A stretch of 64,000 nucleotides of DNA from Gymnorhina tibicen. Lineage: Eukaryota; Chordata; Aves; Passeriformes; Artamidae. How positions within the stretch are numbered: the first letter of the stretch is position 1; each line of letters opens with the position of its first letter. Both the position numbers and the translations under genes were made by a program. Below the pieces are notes generated by a model. It had not been told where the DNA came from, searched no databases, and saw only the letters and a list, made by a program, of their open reading frames with translations. The stretch spans positions 1,335,429 to 1,399,428 of the forward strand of contig VXAZ01001749.1 of assembly GCA_013399875.1 (NCBI GenBank), given 5' to 3'. Shown one piece after another: positions 1 to 11,110 of the stretch.

Positions 1-1724
1 TGTATTATTGAGAAATCTCCACTTTAACACCAGCCATATTACAGCTGTGCCTACTTTGAGTCCCCAGGTAATTGTATGAAATGAAGGACTAATGTGTTGG
101 AGGAACATTAATTAAAATCAAACTCTTTTTCCTGGTTGGCATGTTGTATTATTTATATTATATTGCACTTACAGGCCACAGTGTCCTTATGGAAATTGGA
201 TACAAGTGAAGAGACAGATTTCTACCATCAGCACTAAGTAGATCACAACTTCGGAACAGTCTTAGAAGTTTTCTCATTGCTCGGACAAAAGAGTAAAGAA
301 GGAAACTGAAGGAAACTTCAGTTGGTGATCTACAAATATATGCTGGCCTTCAACCAAAATCAAGAAATGTGGAAGTAGGGAAAATGAGGAGGAAGTACAA
401 AAAGGCTCATTGAACATCTTATTTCTAAAAAAAAAAATCCCTGAATGTATTAACTTAGACGTTAAAAAATTCACTGCATTTGAAGATGTAAAAAATTAGT
501 TTATATTTAGCACTCACCTATGTATTACTGCAGTACCTTTGAAGCAGCAACGCTCAAAGAAAAGATCCACAATTGCATGCCCTACATAGGTGTTGCATTA
601 CAGGTAGTCAGCAATTATATGGAGACATTTATACGGCATTTTAAAAAAAACTTTATGCCCCTAAATACTTTTTTTTTTAACTTGAATGAAATAATTTTAA
701 AATCAGCCATTTTGGTGCATAAAGTCAAGTGCTGAATGCTTAATTAGGTGATGAATTCCAGTCTTGTTCATTAAACAGAACTGCATTTAGCTGGGATTTC
801 CTAGATTAAATCTAAAGTTAAAAACAAAGATTATTCCATTTTGAAAAGCTTCTTACACTTTTATAATAAAATTAATACTTTCCTGATCATAACAGACTTC
901 AAATTTTCAAAGCATTTCACAAGCATTATGCCAATTTTGTAAATCCAGAAACCATATTAAAAACAGTTGAAACGACTTGTCAGAGGATACATAAAGAATG
1001 AACAGTGAGAGTGTAAAGAAGTTGCAGGTTTATTAAGACACAAGCATCATCACTGTTACAACCACATTTGCATACTTGGTAAAGGAGCAGGGAAAATGGG
1101 GCTATAAATCAGGAAAAATAAAGCCTTCTCTCCTAAATTACTTTCTTTCCTACCAAGCCAGCAAAACTACAGAGAAGGATTCAGCCAGAAATAAAATTTT
1201 ACTAATAAGTTTCTCCAGCTGAATTTGTATGTTTCATTAATGAGAGTGAAAACACTTAACAGGAAACATTTTTTCATAATTTTTAAAATTAGGAGTGGTG
1301 GTTATGCAACTTAAATAATTGGAATGAACAGGTCACATGCCTGAATGACTTCTAAAGTTATTTGAAAAATGTCTTTCCCCTTTACTTTTCAAATTATGGT
1401 ATTTCTGTTAAACCAGATTAAGTGAAATTATAATGTTTCCATTAAAAACTCAGACCAATAAGGAACATTAGTTTTACCTGGTCCTTTGACATAAATGAGC
1501 ACAAATTTGCATATAAAATAGTCCTAATGCCAAGTCTGTGTCTCTATTCACTTGGTTTAAGTTTCTTTTAGATAAAATCCAGCTCAAACCCAACTCCATT
1601 CAGTTGGAATGTACCAAGGTAGAGTTAAAACTGATTTGGTCACTTCAACTCTATTTTGTGCATAGACAAAGCTTATTGTAACTTGATAATAAGCCAAATA
1701 TTATTTTCAACCACAAATATTATT
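1..1724. other. AT-rich non-coding stretch
   Basis: I see no convincing gene here. On the minus strand TTTATT at 1029-1034 reads as AATAAA, followed downstream by a U-rich stretch, so it could be a poly(A) signal for a minus-strand transcript. A 64-nt minus-strand segment (518-581) is open in one frame (peptide HAIVDLFFERCCFKGTAVIH) and is followed by a strong GTGAGT donor, but its acceptor is weak. Both are only suggestive. Confidence 0.5.
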
Positions 1725-1925
1725 TTGGAAGCACAGCCTGATGGTTAAAGCATGAGACAGCAAATCCATTTTTAAACAGAAACCAATTTTCATCACAGAT
1801 CACTGAGTGATTCTGGGCAAGTTAATTAACCTCCCTGCAATCTGTGAAATTGGGATAATACCTGCCTTGCAGTGAGGCTTATTTCATTAATGCTTATGAA
1901 ATGCTGAGAGATCCTTAGATGGATA
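1725..1925 (+). repeat. MIR-type SINE relic
   Basis: The segment follows the MIR consensus in order. A 'gcctgatggttaaagcatgag' region resembles the tRNA-like head. It is followed by 'tgggcaagttaattaacctc', 'tctgtgaaattgggataata' and an 'atgaaatgctgagag' region, matching the core and 3' part of MIR. Divergence is high, as expected for an amniote-age SINE. Boundaries are approximate. A RepeatMasker run would settle the subfamily. Confidence 0.75.
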
Positions 1926-4900
1926 TTCTGTAGAAATAGAAACAAGCTCAGTATTTCAAACAGTACTTTGGAACATAATTCCTCTTTGAAAAAACACCTT
2001 ACTGCAAGTAAAATGTCAGTTCATAAGTAGTATTCGAGTAACTTTAGGTGCACTGAAAATACATTCCACACCATATCAAATATCACAAGAAAAACAACAA
2101 AAAAAAGGCCACATATTACATGTCTCTTCTTTCAGCTACATACAGAATTATTACTATGCATTTATAGAACTCAAATTCTCATCACCAGCAGCCACAAACA
2201 CTGCAATCAACTTTGAAGAGTTCCTCAGAGTCTGCCAGTGCACCAGAATCCTCAACACAGAATCTGCTTCTGACTGCAAAGTGTAAAATTCATTTCCAGT
2301 GTAGCTGCAATGCAAATATTGAAATATTTCACCATACTTTTTTTTATTTATTAGTTAGCTCCCTGATTCTTATCTGCCTTCAAGAAAAGATTCCAACAGG
2401 AAGGAGTTCATTGCAAAACCTACAAGGTCAGAGATTAAACCAGGGTGGATGAGGTAACCAGCTCAAAGGGCTACCAAAGTTATTCAGAATGAATGGGGAT
2501 TTTGAGAAGATGTAGCAAGAGTTCTAAACACCAACATTCTTCCTTCCAGCTAACATGGTTGGCAAATTCTTAGCTGAGCACTCAAAGTCTGAGCATGCTG
2601 CTGTCTCAGAGGGAAACGGGCTTTATGTCACAACACTTAAAAGCAGTTCCAGGCTTCCCTGGAACCTGAACACCCATACATCATTGCTTTTAGACACCTT
2701 GCTCTCTTTAAAACATGCTCATTTGCTTCTGAAGTTACCATTGCCTACACTTGCTTACATTTTGGTTCATTTATTTCATATTCCCAGTAAGAACAATTAT
2801 TTTTCTCTCCTTTATTGTGTAACTACAAGCTTATGTTGCTGCATAACAGGTTATATTTCAACAACTCTAGTGTTTCACTGAGCCACAATTTCTAACATAT
2901 TTAGGTCTGGAAAACGTCTCTAAACAATGAGGTATGCCAGTTCCCCACACCCCCCCACAAACAGTTTATAATACAGATATTGCATGTGGATCATTCAGTG
3001 CATTTTTAAGGCTTCATTTCACATCCATACAGGAGCCAATTTAATGGAAGACGCTTTCATATAAGGAAGAGTGTATTTCTTCCGACTACAATTCCATCTA
3101 TCAAAGGTTTCGACAGCAAACAATAACAATCACAATCAGGGCGATCCTTTGTCACTTGTATATAAACACACGCATTAGTCAAATATTGCAATACCATGTT
3201 ACAGCTACTGCGGTGGGCTTTAAATAATGCTCCTAAATTTATCCAATCTTTCAGAAAACAGGTACCAAAAGTAACTCAAACCAGAAACAACACCCCTAAA
3301 AGAAATAGGAATATCTACATTGACAACGATGTTAAATAACATTGTAACACCACTTTATACCTTTAGCTATTGTGTTTCATACAGTTACTCTTTGTCCTAC
3401 AGGGGCACTCTTGCCCTTAATGCTCTTCAGTATGACAGAAAGCCTGAGAACAAGTAACTGAGGCCGCAAAACCATTAGAAAATTCTTCTAAGAGCTCACT
3501 GAAGAACTTTTATCCAGAAATGGTAGATACACAAACAATTCTTTGACTGCCAACATCTTCAAGCCAAATTATTAAGAGTACCATAGAAAATTAATAAATA
3601 AAGTATCCAAAAAGGAGCTACTACGTTATTCCAAAGTTAAGGAATATATTTTTGAAAAAGACATACTAAACAGCAGCTCAGTTTGATAGACAGGCCTGGT
3701 AGATTTCCCCCTACTATTTACTACAGCAAAAGCTAATCTTAACAATTATATTTTCTATTTTAAATGCACTTTAATAGGGCTGTTATAGGAAACAGCAGGC
3801 AAAATTGCAGACAAATGGAATGGCTGAAAAAATGCTGGTACTTACATTTTAATTTCTTGCTTTAGCAGTACAAACTTGGATTATTATTGAAATAGAAAAA
3901 CAATGCTTTTCCATAAATTTGGAAAAGTTTACATGAAGTATCATTATGCCATGAGGTACAGGTAATCATACACTGCACCATTCTGCAGTCCTTTAAAATG
4001 TCACAAGCATTCATGACTGAACATAGCTTCATAATACCTGAGTGATTACACCATTTAACTGAAAGTAGCAGCCTACAAAGAGAAGTACAACCTATTTTGT
4101 TTGTGAAATTCTTGTACATGTTCTTCTTACTAAAGAATATTATGCTTCAGAGCTAATATTTCTATAGTAAGTATTTACATAACACAAATTAACTACATTG
4201 ATGACCACGTTTTTCCCCAAGCATGGAAGCCAACAAAGAATTCCTATAACTTACATACTCAACAGAAATTATCTTTGCTGTTTTCACTCCCAAAGTATCA
4301 ATTCACAGCCTTTCAGATTTCCCACACACTGAAAACAACAACACAATGCTGTGGCACAAGCAAAGTAATTACCACTCTCTAGGACTTGATGACTCCTTTC
4401 TTGGCCTACTGAAACAGTTTACAGAAAACTAATTTTCTTAGTGATTAACGAACATTAATAAGGAACATATTCTTTCATAAGTCAAGAGTTACTGAATACC
4501 TAAATACAACAGTGATCAATTATAAATGCATAATAATGATGTCTCAGCCAGAGACAACTGAACTGCAAAAATACATCATTAAGACTTGGGATTTTCTACT
4601 TCAGCTCTCTTCTGTTGGAAAACTCTTTCAAGCAAATTAAATACTTGGTCTCCTCTTTTTCTTATTCTGTTCCTTTTCCTCAGTATTAAAAAACTACAAA
4701 CTTAAACCATTTGTTCAAAAGCCAGGTATTTTGGGGACTTTGATTCATAAAAAGTAAAGTTTTTCAACTCAAAGATGTTAACATTTAGTTGAAGGTCCAG
4801 CAGATAATGTAACAGTGAAAAGCAATCAGTAAAAAAATAAGCAAATCCTGTGAACCGCATGTAGAGAAGTACTGCATACAATAAACTGAAGGGAGTAAGA

Positions 4901-6083
4901 AATGCCTTGACAAAATGTAAAGGTAGAAAGCATGTTCTGAAAACAGCACTGTTACAGGAAACTATAACCTTAGCTCATTTCTTTGGGTTTCAGCTTCAGA
5001 AAGTTATTTCAAGTTTCATCATTGAGTGTGTGGCACTGAACTGTGCCACTTTTTACACTTCTCCCTTAGCTATATGTTACAGCCCCAATTGTCTCAAATC
5101 AGCAAAAAGGCAAAATCCTTTGGGCTCAAGCACATTCTTTCCCATGATATTTTATGTATGAGTAAAGATTATCATTAAATAAGATATTAGGACAAACTAA
5201 CTGCTCAGTTTGATAACAATTAGTGGAACTCTAAGTTAGGACAACTGTGTTATCATAAAACCAACTGATGAGTATCATAGTAACTCTTAAGTGAACCAAA
5301 AAGTAATCTCATTTTCCTTAAAACTGAGTAATATGCATATTGAAAACTTTAGATTCATAAATGTAATAATTTCACTTTCACTGTACTCTACAATTTTCTT
5401 GTACACTAGACCAACATGTAAACATCTCTCCATATAAAAAGTAAGATTCAAAACTCCAAAACTTGTTAACACTAGTAAATGAAGCATATGTTTAGGTACA
5501 AAAAATATTCATCTGCTAGAATTACCTTGCTGAAATAAGTGAAGACATAACAAAAAAAGGGATTTTGACATTTCATATTTTGTTGAATGCCATTACTGCA
5601 CAGGCAATCACTGTCTCTTACATATAAATTAACATCCTACCATCTGTCAAGTGTTCAGATAATCACAGGGTTTAATGCACAATATGGTTATTAGAATGTG
5701 ACCTGACAAAAAGAAAAAGAACACAACCTGATTTGGACTACAAAATCTATGATCTCACTGACAAATGACAGTTTGACAATCTATTATTCTGCATTTTGGC
5801 TTCTCCAGTAAAAGCAATTTTACGCATACGTAATTCTATTAGTCATACAGTCAACTGCCTATGGAAGATTACTTCAAACTATTGAAAATTTTCTTGGTCA
5901 TTCAGGATTTTGAACTTATGTAAATATTTTCACCATGAATAGAAATTTAATGATCTGTATATACACAAGCCTAAGAAGAAAACATGAGTCACTATGCAAA
6001 ATAATCCTGTGATGCTATCATTAACTCTAACCACAGACTTTCTTCAAGAAATCATGCAAAAAGTCATTAAGCCCATTAATTAC
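1926..6083. other. AT-rich stretch, possible 3'UTR or intron
   Basis: About 4 kb without recognisable repeats or convincing exons. If the minus-strand stop at 6084-6086 is real, this could be a long 3'UTR ending at the minus-strand AATAAA near 1029. A minus-strand segment near 4250-4323 has a strong acceptor (T-rich tract then CAG) and a GTAAGT donor, but its only open frame hits a stop before the donor. I do not call it. Confidence 0.4.
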
Positions 6084-6146
6084 CTATATATCAACTGGCA
6101 CTGGCTGTTCCAGAAGTAGAGTGTACGGGACAGCTCTGTATCCGAT
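6084..6146 (-). other. Candidate exon (minus strand), weak
   Basis: On the minus strand the segment follows an ATGTGAAACAG acceptor-like sequence and contains two CpGs in an otherwise CpG-poor area. In one frame it reads IGYRAVPYTLLLEQPVPVDI then TAG (terminal exon reading). In a second frame it is open to a possible donor (ATATAG|GTAATT). The polypyrimidine tract is weak and more than one frame is open. The product is not recognised. It is phase-compatible with the candidate at 6979-7013. Confidence 0.2.
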
Positions 6147-6978
6147 CTGTTTCACATGCAAATAAGCACCATTATTATTATTCCCAATATTACTTACACA
6201 CTCTCTTTATGGCTTATTCCACTCCCAATGCCTTGTTTTTGCCAAGGTAAACATTACTGACAGTTGTTTCTACTCAAGACCACTAAAAAAATCCTATTAC
6301 TAACACGAAACTACCAGGCAAGCCTCGCGTGCCCATGGCTGCCACATTTTTCAGTGACTCAACTGCATTGCTAATGCTCCAATAAAATATATTGCCAAAG
6401 GAAATACTCTAATGATAACTTCAAAGCGTAAAATACAGGCTTGGGAAAGGTGAAATTATGCCTTCAAAAATAAACAAGCAAACAAAACATTTTAAGAAAG
6501 TGACACAAGAAAAACAAAGCACACACAACAAGAACAGTTCAACACAGTTTTACTACCTGCAGAAACGAAGTTTCCATTTGATAGATTTTGTTAAGCTTTA
6601 GCTACACTACTCAAGGACATGCCTCAATAATAAAGCATCATGATCTTCCTTTCTTGCCAGGGGGCAAGAAAAATCAGCTCTTGGTTTATGCAAGGCCTGT
6701 CAGCACTTCAAAGTGTACCACTACTTACAGCTACACAAAACAGCTCTTATCAGCCAGAGGTCTGCTACTCTGATTACCGGTTTGTTCCAAAAGGGAAATA
6801 AGAAAAAAACAAGGAGAAACAACAAGGAAGGAACATTTAGATTACTTTGTGTGGGTTCAGTTTTACATGTAGTAAAATATTTTCCCTATTAAATGCCAGA
6901 AAATATCAGTTGTATAAGATCACAAAGTGAGTATAAACATCACAAAGTACCATTTTCCAAAGTATCTAAGCCACTTAC

Positions 6979-7013
6979 GTGAGCCTGATCCTTCTTTTGA
7001 AAGATCACACAAT
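6979..7013 (-). other. Candidate small exon (minus strand)
   Basis: A strong minus-strand donor (CTCAC|GTAAGTGG, rc at 6973-6978) ends a short open segment. Depending on the acceptor used, it reads LCDLSKEGSGS (35 nt) or KDQAH (15 nt). Either reading is phase-compatible with the candidate at 6084-6146. The peptide is not recognised and the acceptor is only moderate. Confidence 0.2.
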
Positions 7014-7385
7014 CTAATTACCACAGGTCACCAAACTCTCACATGTCTAACAATGCAGATAGTGGAACGTATAAGACATGTTCAGCTGCATCATCCAAAC
7101 TTGTAATTTCTTTGTGAAACCTGTTCCTCTGTACTGATGAGCCTCTAAGACTGTCTTCCTGGGGAAGTTGCTAAGGTAGACAAAGGGGAGAAGAACCATG
7201 ACACAATCTACTAATTCTCTGGATGTCTTTAAGTGTGTGGTAAGTTGAGGAAGTGCAGAAAAAAGCATTTTGTATTAGTTTTGCTCTGCAAATATTACCC
7301 AGGGAGTAACTACAGACTAACCACCAAGCAGTAAATTCAGTATCTCCTACTGTACATTGAATTCATGAGATAAAAAAGTGTTTAC

Positions 7386-7434
7386 CTTATTCAAAGTCAA
7401 GTCTCTTCCTAAACTGGAATTTAAACACTTCAGT
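7386..7434 (-). other. Candidate small exon (minus strand), weak acceptor
   Basis: 49 nt on the minus strand ending in AAG|GTAAAC. One frame is open and reads LKCLNSSLGRDLTLNK. The upstream sequence before CAACAG is purine-rich, so the acceptor is poor. It is kept only because its phase fits the candidate at 9750-9786. Confidence 0.12.
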
Positions 7435-7971
7435 CTGTTGGGTATATCTTTTTTTACCATTAAATTTAATCATTTGGGACATTATTCCTTCGTAACAATA
7501 ACTGATAATTCTAAGCAGCTTCAGGCTTAAACTAGAAAACAATGCACCTCAAATCCCTGATTACAAAAGTTAAAGAATTAGATGGAATTGTACTTGTCCA
7601 GGTAAAGTTCTTAGTGTTGGACTCTTCATGGAAGACTTGCACTGAGACTAGGACTGAATCCACTCTGCTGTGCTGGCTTCTAATGACTGGCTGCTTAGAT
7701 GACTGAAAGAAGATTTTAAATTACTGCAGCTGCTACATCACACCTGAAATCACACTTTTAATGCTGCACCTGACACTTCCAACTGAATGTTGTTGGTCAG
7801 CCTCAAATAACCACATAGATGATAAACTTGTGGAAAGGTTTCATTTTAAAGATTCAGTGCATCATCTTTTAATTTTTTTTTTTCCCAGAGAAAAGAGTAT
7901 TTTCACAGGAGGTTGATCAAGCTTTTGTATTTTAAGGTCAATTTGTAAGTTCTTTGGCCTATACTATTCAC

Positions 7972-8002
7972 CATATATATATATATGTAATAATATATAT
8001 TA
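7972..8002. repeat. AT dinucleotide microsatellite
   Basis: An imperfect (AT)n run interrupted by GTAATA, visible directly. It has no functional implication. Confidence 0.9.
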
Positions 8003-9749
8003 TAATGATTCACTCATCTCACCCGGCCTATATTCTGTTATGAGAATGAAATTGAGTACATTAATATCAGAATAATTAAATAACATGAAACACAATGCAA
8101 GTTTTCTTACTGAAACATTTAAAGTAATTTTTCACTAGGCCAAGGTCAGGAGAAGATGAAAATTAAAGTCCAATTAGCCCAATCAGCCAAAATATAGGAG
8201 TAGCAGCTGACTTAAAGTAGTATATTACAACTACGAAAACAAGTGGCAATGAGAGCACACTTTTGTATACTGTGTAAGGAAAATACTGTGAGAGGAAAAC
8301 AAAAAAAATTCTTAAAAAAATAGTAATCAAAGGAACTTCATACTTCTCTCACAGAATATTCAACAAATTACATTTGCTTCTCTATAATAATTTCATCCCT
8401 AACAAGATCAGAGGAAATGATTTATTCCACCCCCAGTCTTCCTACATTTGTACATCATCCTAGGGGACATTGACTTTCTGAACATTGAATTGCTTTTGGC
8501 CATCTGATATTATATTACTGCAGTCTTCTGCAAACGGAGCCAGAAAAGAAAAAAAAGGGGGGGAAAAATAATTACATTAATGCTGGGAATCAAAGTTTAT
8601 TGACTTTCCCTTGAGCTATAATACCAAAAAGCTGATTACAGAAGTTGTCAACTTATTTAATGATACCACCAACTTCTCTCTGAACTCATGAAAATATCTT
8701 CTGAAAAAATTCTCAGAAGTTTTTCAAGTATAGTAATACATTATTAACTCTAGTTCATCTCACTGAAGATAACTGTATCTGCCTCTGCTCCTTCCACCTC
8801 TTTGTGTCTACAAACACTAAAAACATCATCATTGTAATAAAAAAACTACAGGATGCTCTGAATTGTTGCATTCTCAAGCAAACTAACATCTCATTTTCAC
8901 ATTCCAAGTACATCCTACTTATTCTAAAAAACCTAGGGAAGCCTTGACTAGAATACAGTTCTAATAAGAGTGAAAACCTCATCCCCACCCATGGCAGCTT
9001 GCTCTGAGAACTTAAGTTCAAAACATGGTATTCTGCAGTACAGACACTCTAGTGGACAGAGATTCCATAGATCATTATGGAGTTTTAAGCTTTCACTCAC
9101 ACTGACCCTTCCCAAGGCTTATGCCTGTATTTGTTCCAAAAGTTCTCTTTAAAACTGTTAATGCTCCTTTTTCCTTTGGAGAGCAGATTTTCTTTCTCTA
9201 CACTTTTTCTCCTAGACCAAGAGTGTCAACAGGAATGTCTTCCTTCCCTCACTTTTACAAAATGACTTTATTGTACAATGTGCATAGGGAAATACTTAAT
9301 AAGACTGCTGATAGTGAGAAAAAATGACCAGAGCTGCCTTATTTTAGTTTTTCCATCAGGATCAGTAGTGCAACAGAAGGTACCACTCTAGCAAAAGATT
9401 TGTCCTTGTATAATTTACGATACGGCTTTTTCAAAACATACAGGGGAAATTACAATACACCTGTTGTCAAGTTTTCTGAATACTAACAAAGCCAGGAAGT
9501 ACTTAATTAATTGAACAAAGCTGGAGCTTATCACATTCTCTTTCAGTACAACTGTGAGCACACTATACAGTAAACCTCTTCTGAACAACATGCAATTAGA
9601 AGACCCATAAAATACAGTGAACAAAATATAGTCTAAAGGAAAGATGGAACTTCTTTAGAAGCAAATGCTCCTTCAGGAAGGTCTCCCTTAGTCAATCTGA
9701 TTCTTTAATTCACATGTAGGCGAGAAATCAAGTTCGTTGGTTTCATTAC

Positions 9750-9786
9750 CTGGTGATTGAACAAAGATATTTATGCTCAAACACTC
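9750..9786 (-). other. Candidate small exon (minus strand)
   Basis: 37 nt on the minus strand between GTTGGCAG and a CAG|GTAATG donor. One frame reads VFEHKYLCSIT with phase 1 in and 2 out. Other frames are also open, so the reading is ambiguous. No family is recognised. Confidence 0.15.
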
Positions 9787-10056
9787 CTGCCAACACACAA
9801 TACACCTGCACGTCTGTAACAACTTAACATGGTTTAGTCACAGCAGGTAAAAGCCTTTCATGTTGCAGTGAATAGGCCCTTTGATACTCATCCACTGTCA
9901 AACGCTGCCTATGAGATCACTCTGCAATAGAAAACTGCTGTGAAAGTTTGGCTTGAGCACAAGACTGTTCAAGAACACTGTTAAAACAGGATAGCATGAC
10001 ATGACAGAGCAGAAGAAACAGCTTTCAATAAAAGGCAGACAGGGCGTGCTGCTTAC

Positions 10057-10180
10057 CTTGTGCAAGGTGATTTGTTCTTACAGCATTAGAAGGGACAAGA
10101 TCAGACAGAGCCAACAACCCACGCAACTGAATTTCTGTCAGTGCCTCCCATGACAAGAACAATCTCTTACATTTAGGCAT
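10057..10180 (-). other. Candidate exon (minus strand)
   Basis: On the minus strand a pyrimidine-rich tract (cttccccctcacag) precedes two tandem AGs 9 nt apart. From the second AG a frame runs open for 41 codons, starting MPKCKRLFLSWEALTEIQLR and ending LVPSNAVRTNHLAQ, to a strong AAG|GTAAGC donor at 10051-10056. If the first AG is used, every frame meets an early stop. ATG as a start codon would have C at -3, a weak Kozak context. The peptide looks protein-like but I cannot place it. Forty open codons alone is not significant. Confidence 0.3.
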
Positions 10181-11007
10181 CTGTCAGTCCTGTGAGGGGG
10201 AAGTTGAGATATGCCCAGGGAGCAATACTTGGTAAATAGGACCAAACTTCTGTACATTTCAAATGTGCAATATGGTTGGCTTAAATTAGCTTTTGCCAGG
10301 TAGGAAAAAAATGGAAAAAAAATTTAAGTTTCTACATTAGAAGAGGGAAAAAATGCATTCTAATACTCTCCAATTAAACTAGAATTCTGTATTCATCACT
10401 AAACCTTTATTCTTATAATTAGTCTTTAAATACATAAGAAATGGGCAAGTCCTTTTTAGGACCTTTCAGCATTGTCCAGGCTTGGAAGTCAGCAAAGATT
10501 TTCCTGGAAGAAATTCAGTTTGCAAAACTATTTAAACAGTGACAGCAGCAGTGATTAGCATTACTATAGCATTAACTAGAGGGATGTACTAAAACAAATG
10601 TTTATAAAGTATTGACTTAAATAGCATAAAACATAATAGGTTCAGATTACCACTGTCTTACTCAACATCTCATTTTCATGACAACAAGAATAAGCAGGTT
10701 TACCTACCTGCAGGTTAACAGGTTTGCCTATATTTTAAACTGTACACGTGAGTTATAGTAAGGATTTATGCTCCTCATGCAGAATACAGAATGCTGACAT
10801 TGGGAAAAAGAAGAATCAGTCGGCTACTGCAGCTTCTCTGTTCTAACCATTAGTAACACCACTTGAAAGGCCAAAAAGACTACAACATTTCATAACAAGA
10901 ATAGTGGCCAAAAGTCATCCTCACCTTGTAGCACTGAACCCAAGTTTGCATTTCTGCACAGTGAAGCCACTCCTGAACACTCATTGCAACCACTCAGCTC
11001 AGCTCAC

Positions 11008-11110
11008 CTGAGATGAATTCTCAGGGCTGGGACAGCCACCAGACACAGTATTCCAGGAGAGCAGCTGTAACAAACAGGTTATTTTCTACCTTCCCTGCTC
11101 ACATCATTTC
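11008..11110 (-). repeat. Possible CR1 relic, with exon-like splice signals
   Basis: Read on the minus strand, 'cctggaatactgtgtc' and the following 'ctgtcccagccctgag' resemble the CR1 segment usually reading 'cctggagtactgtgtccag'. The same 57 nt (11008-11064) lie between a T-rich acceptor (ttgttacag) and a near-consensus donor (CTCAG|GTGAGC), and two frames are open. It may be an exonised CR1 fragment or a chance arrangement. Confidence 0.35.
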
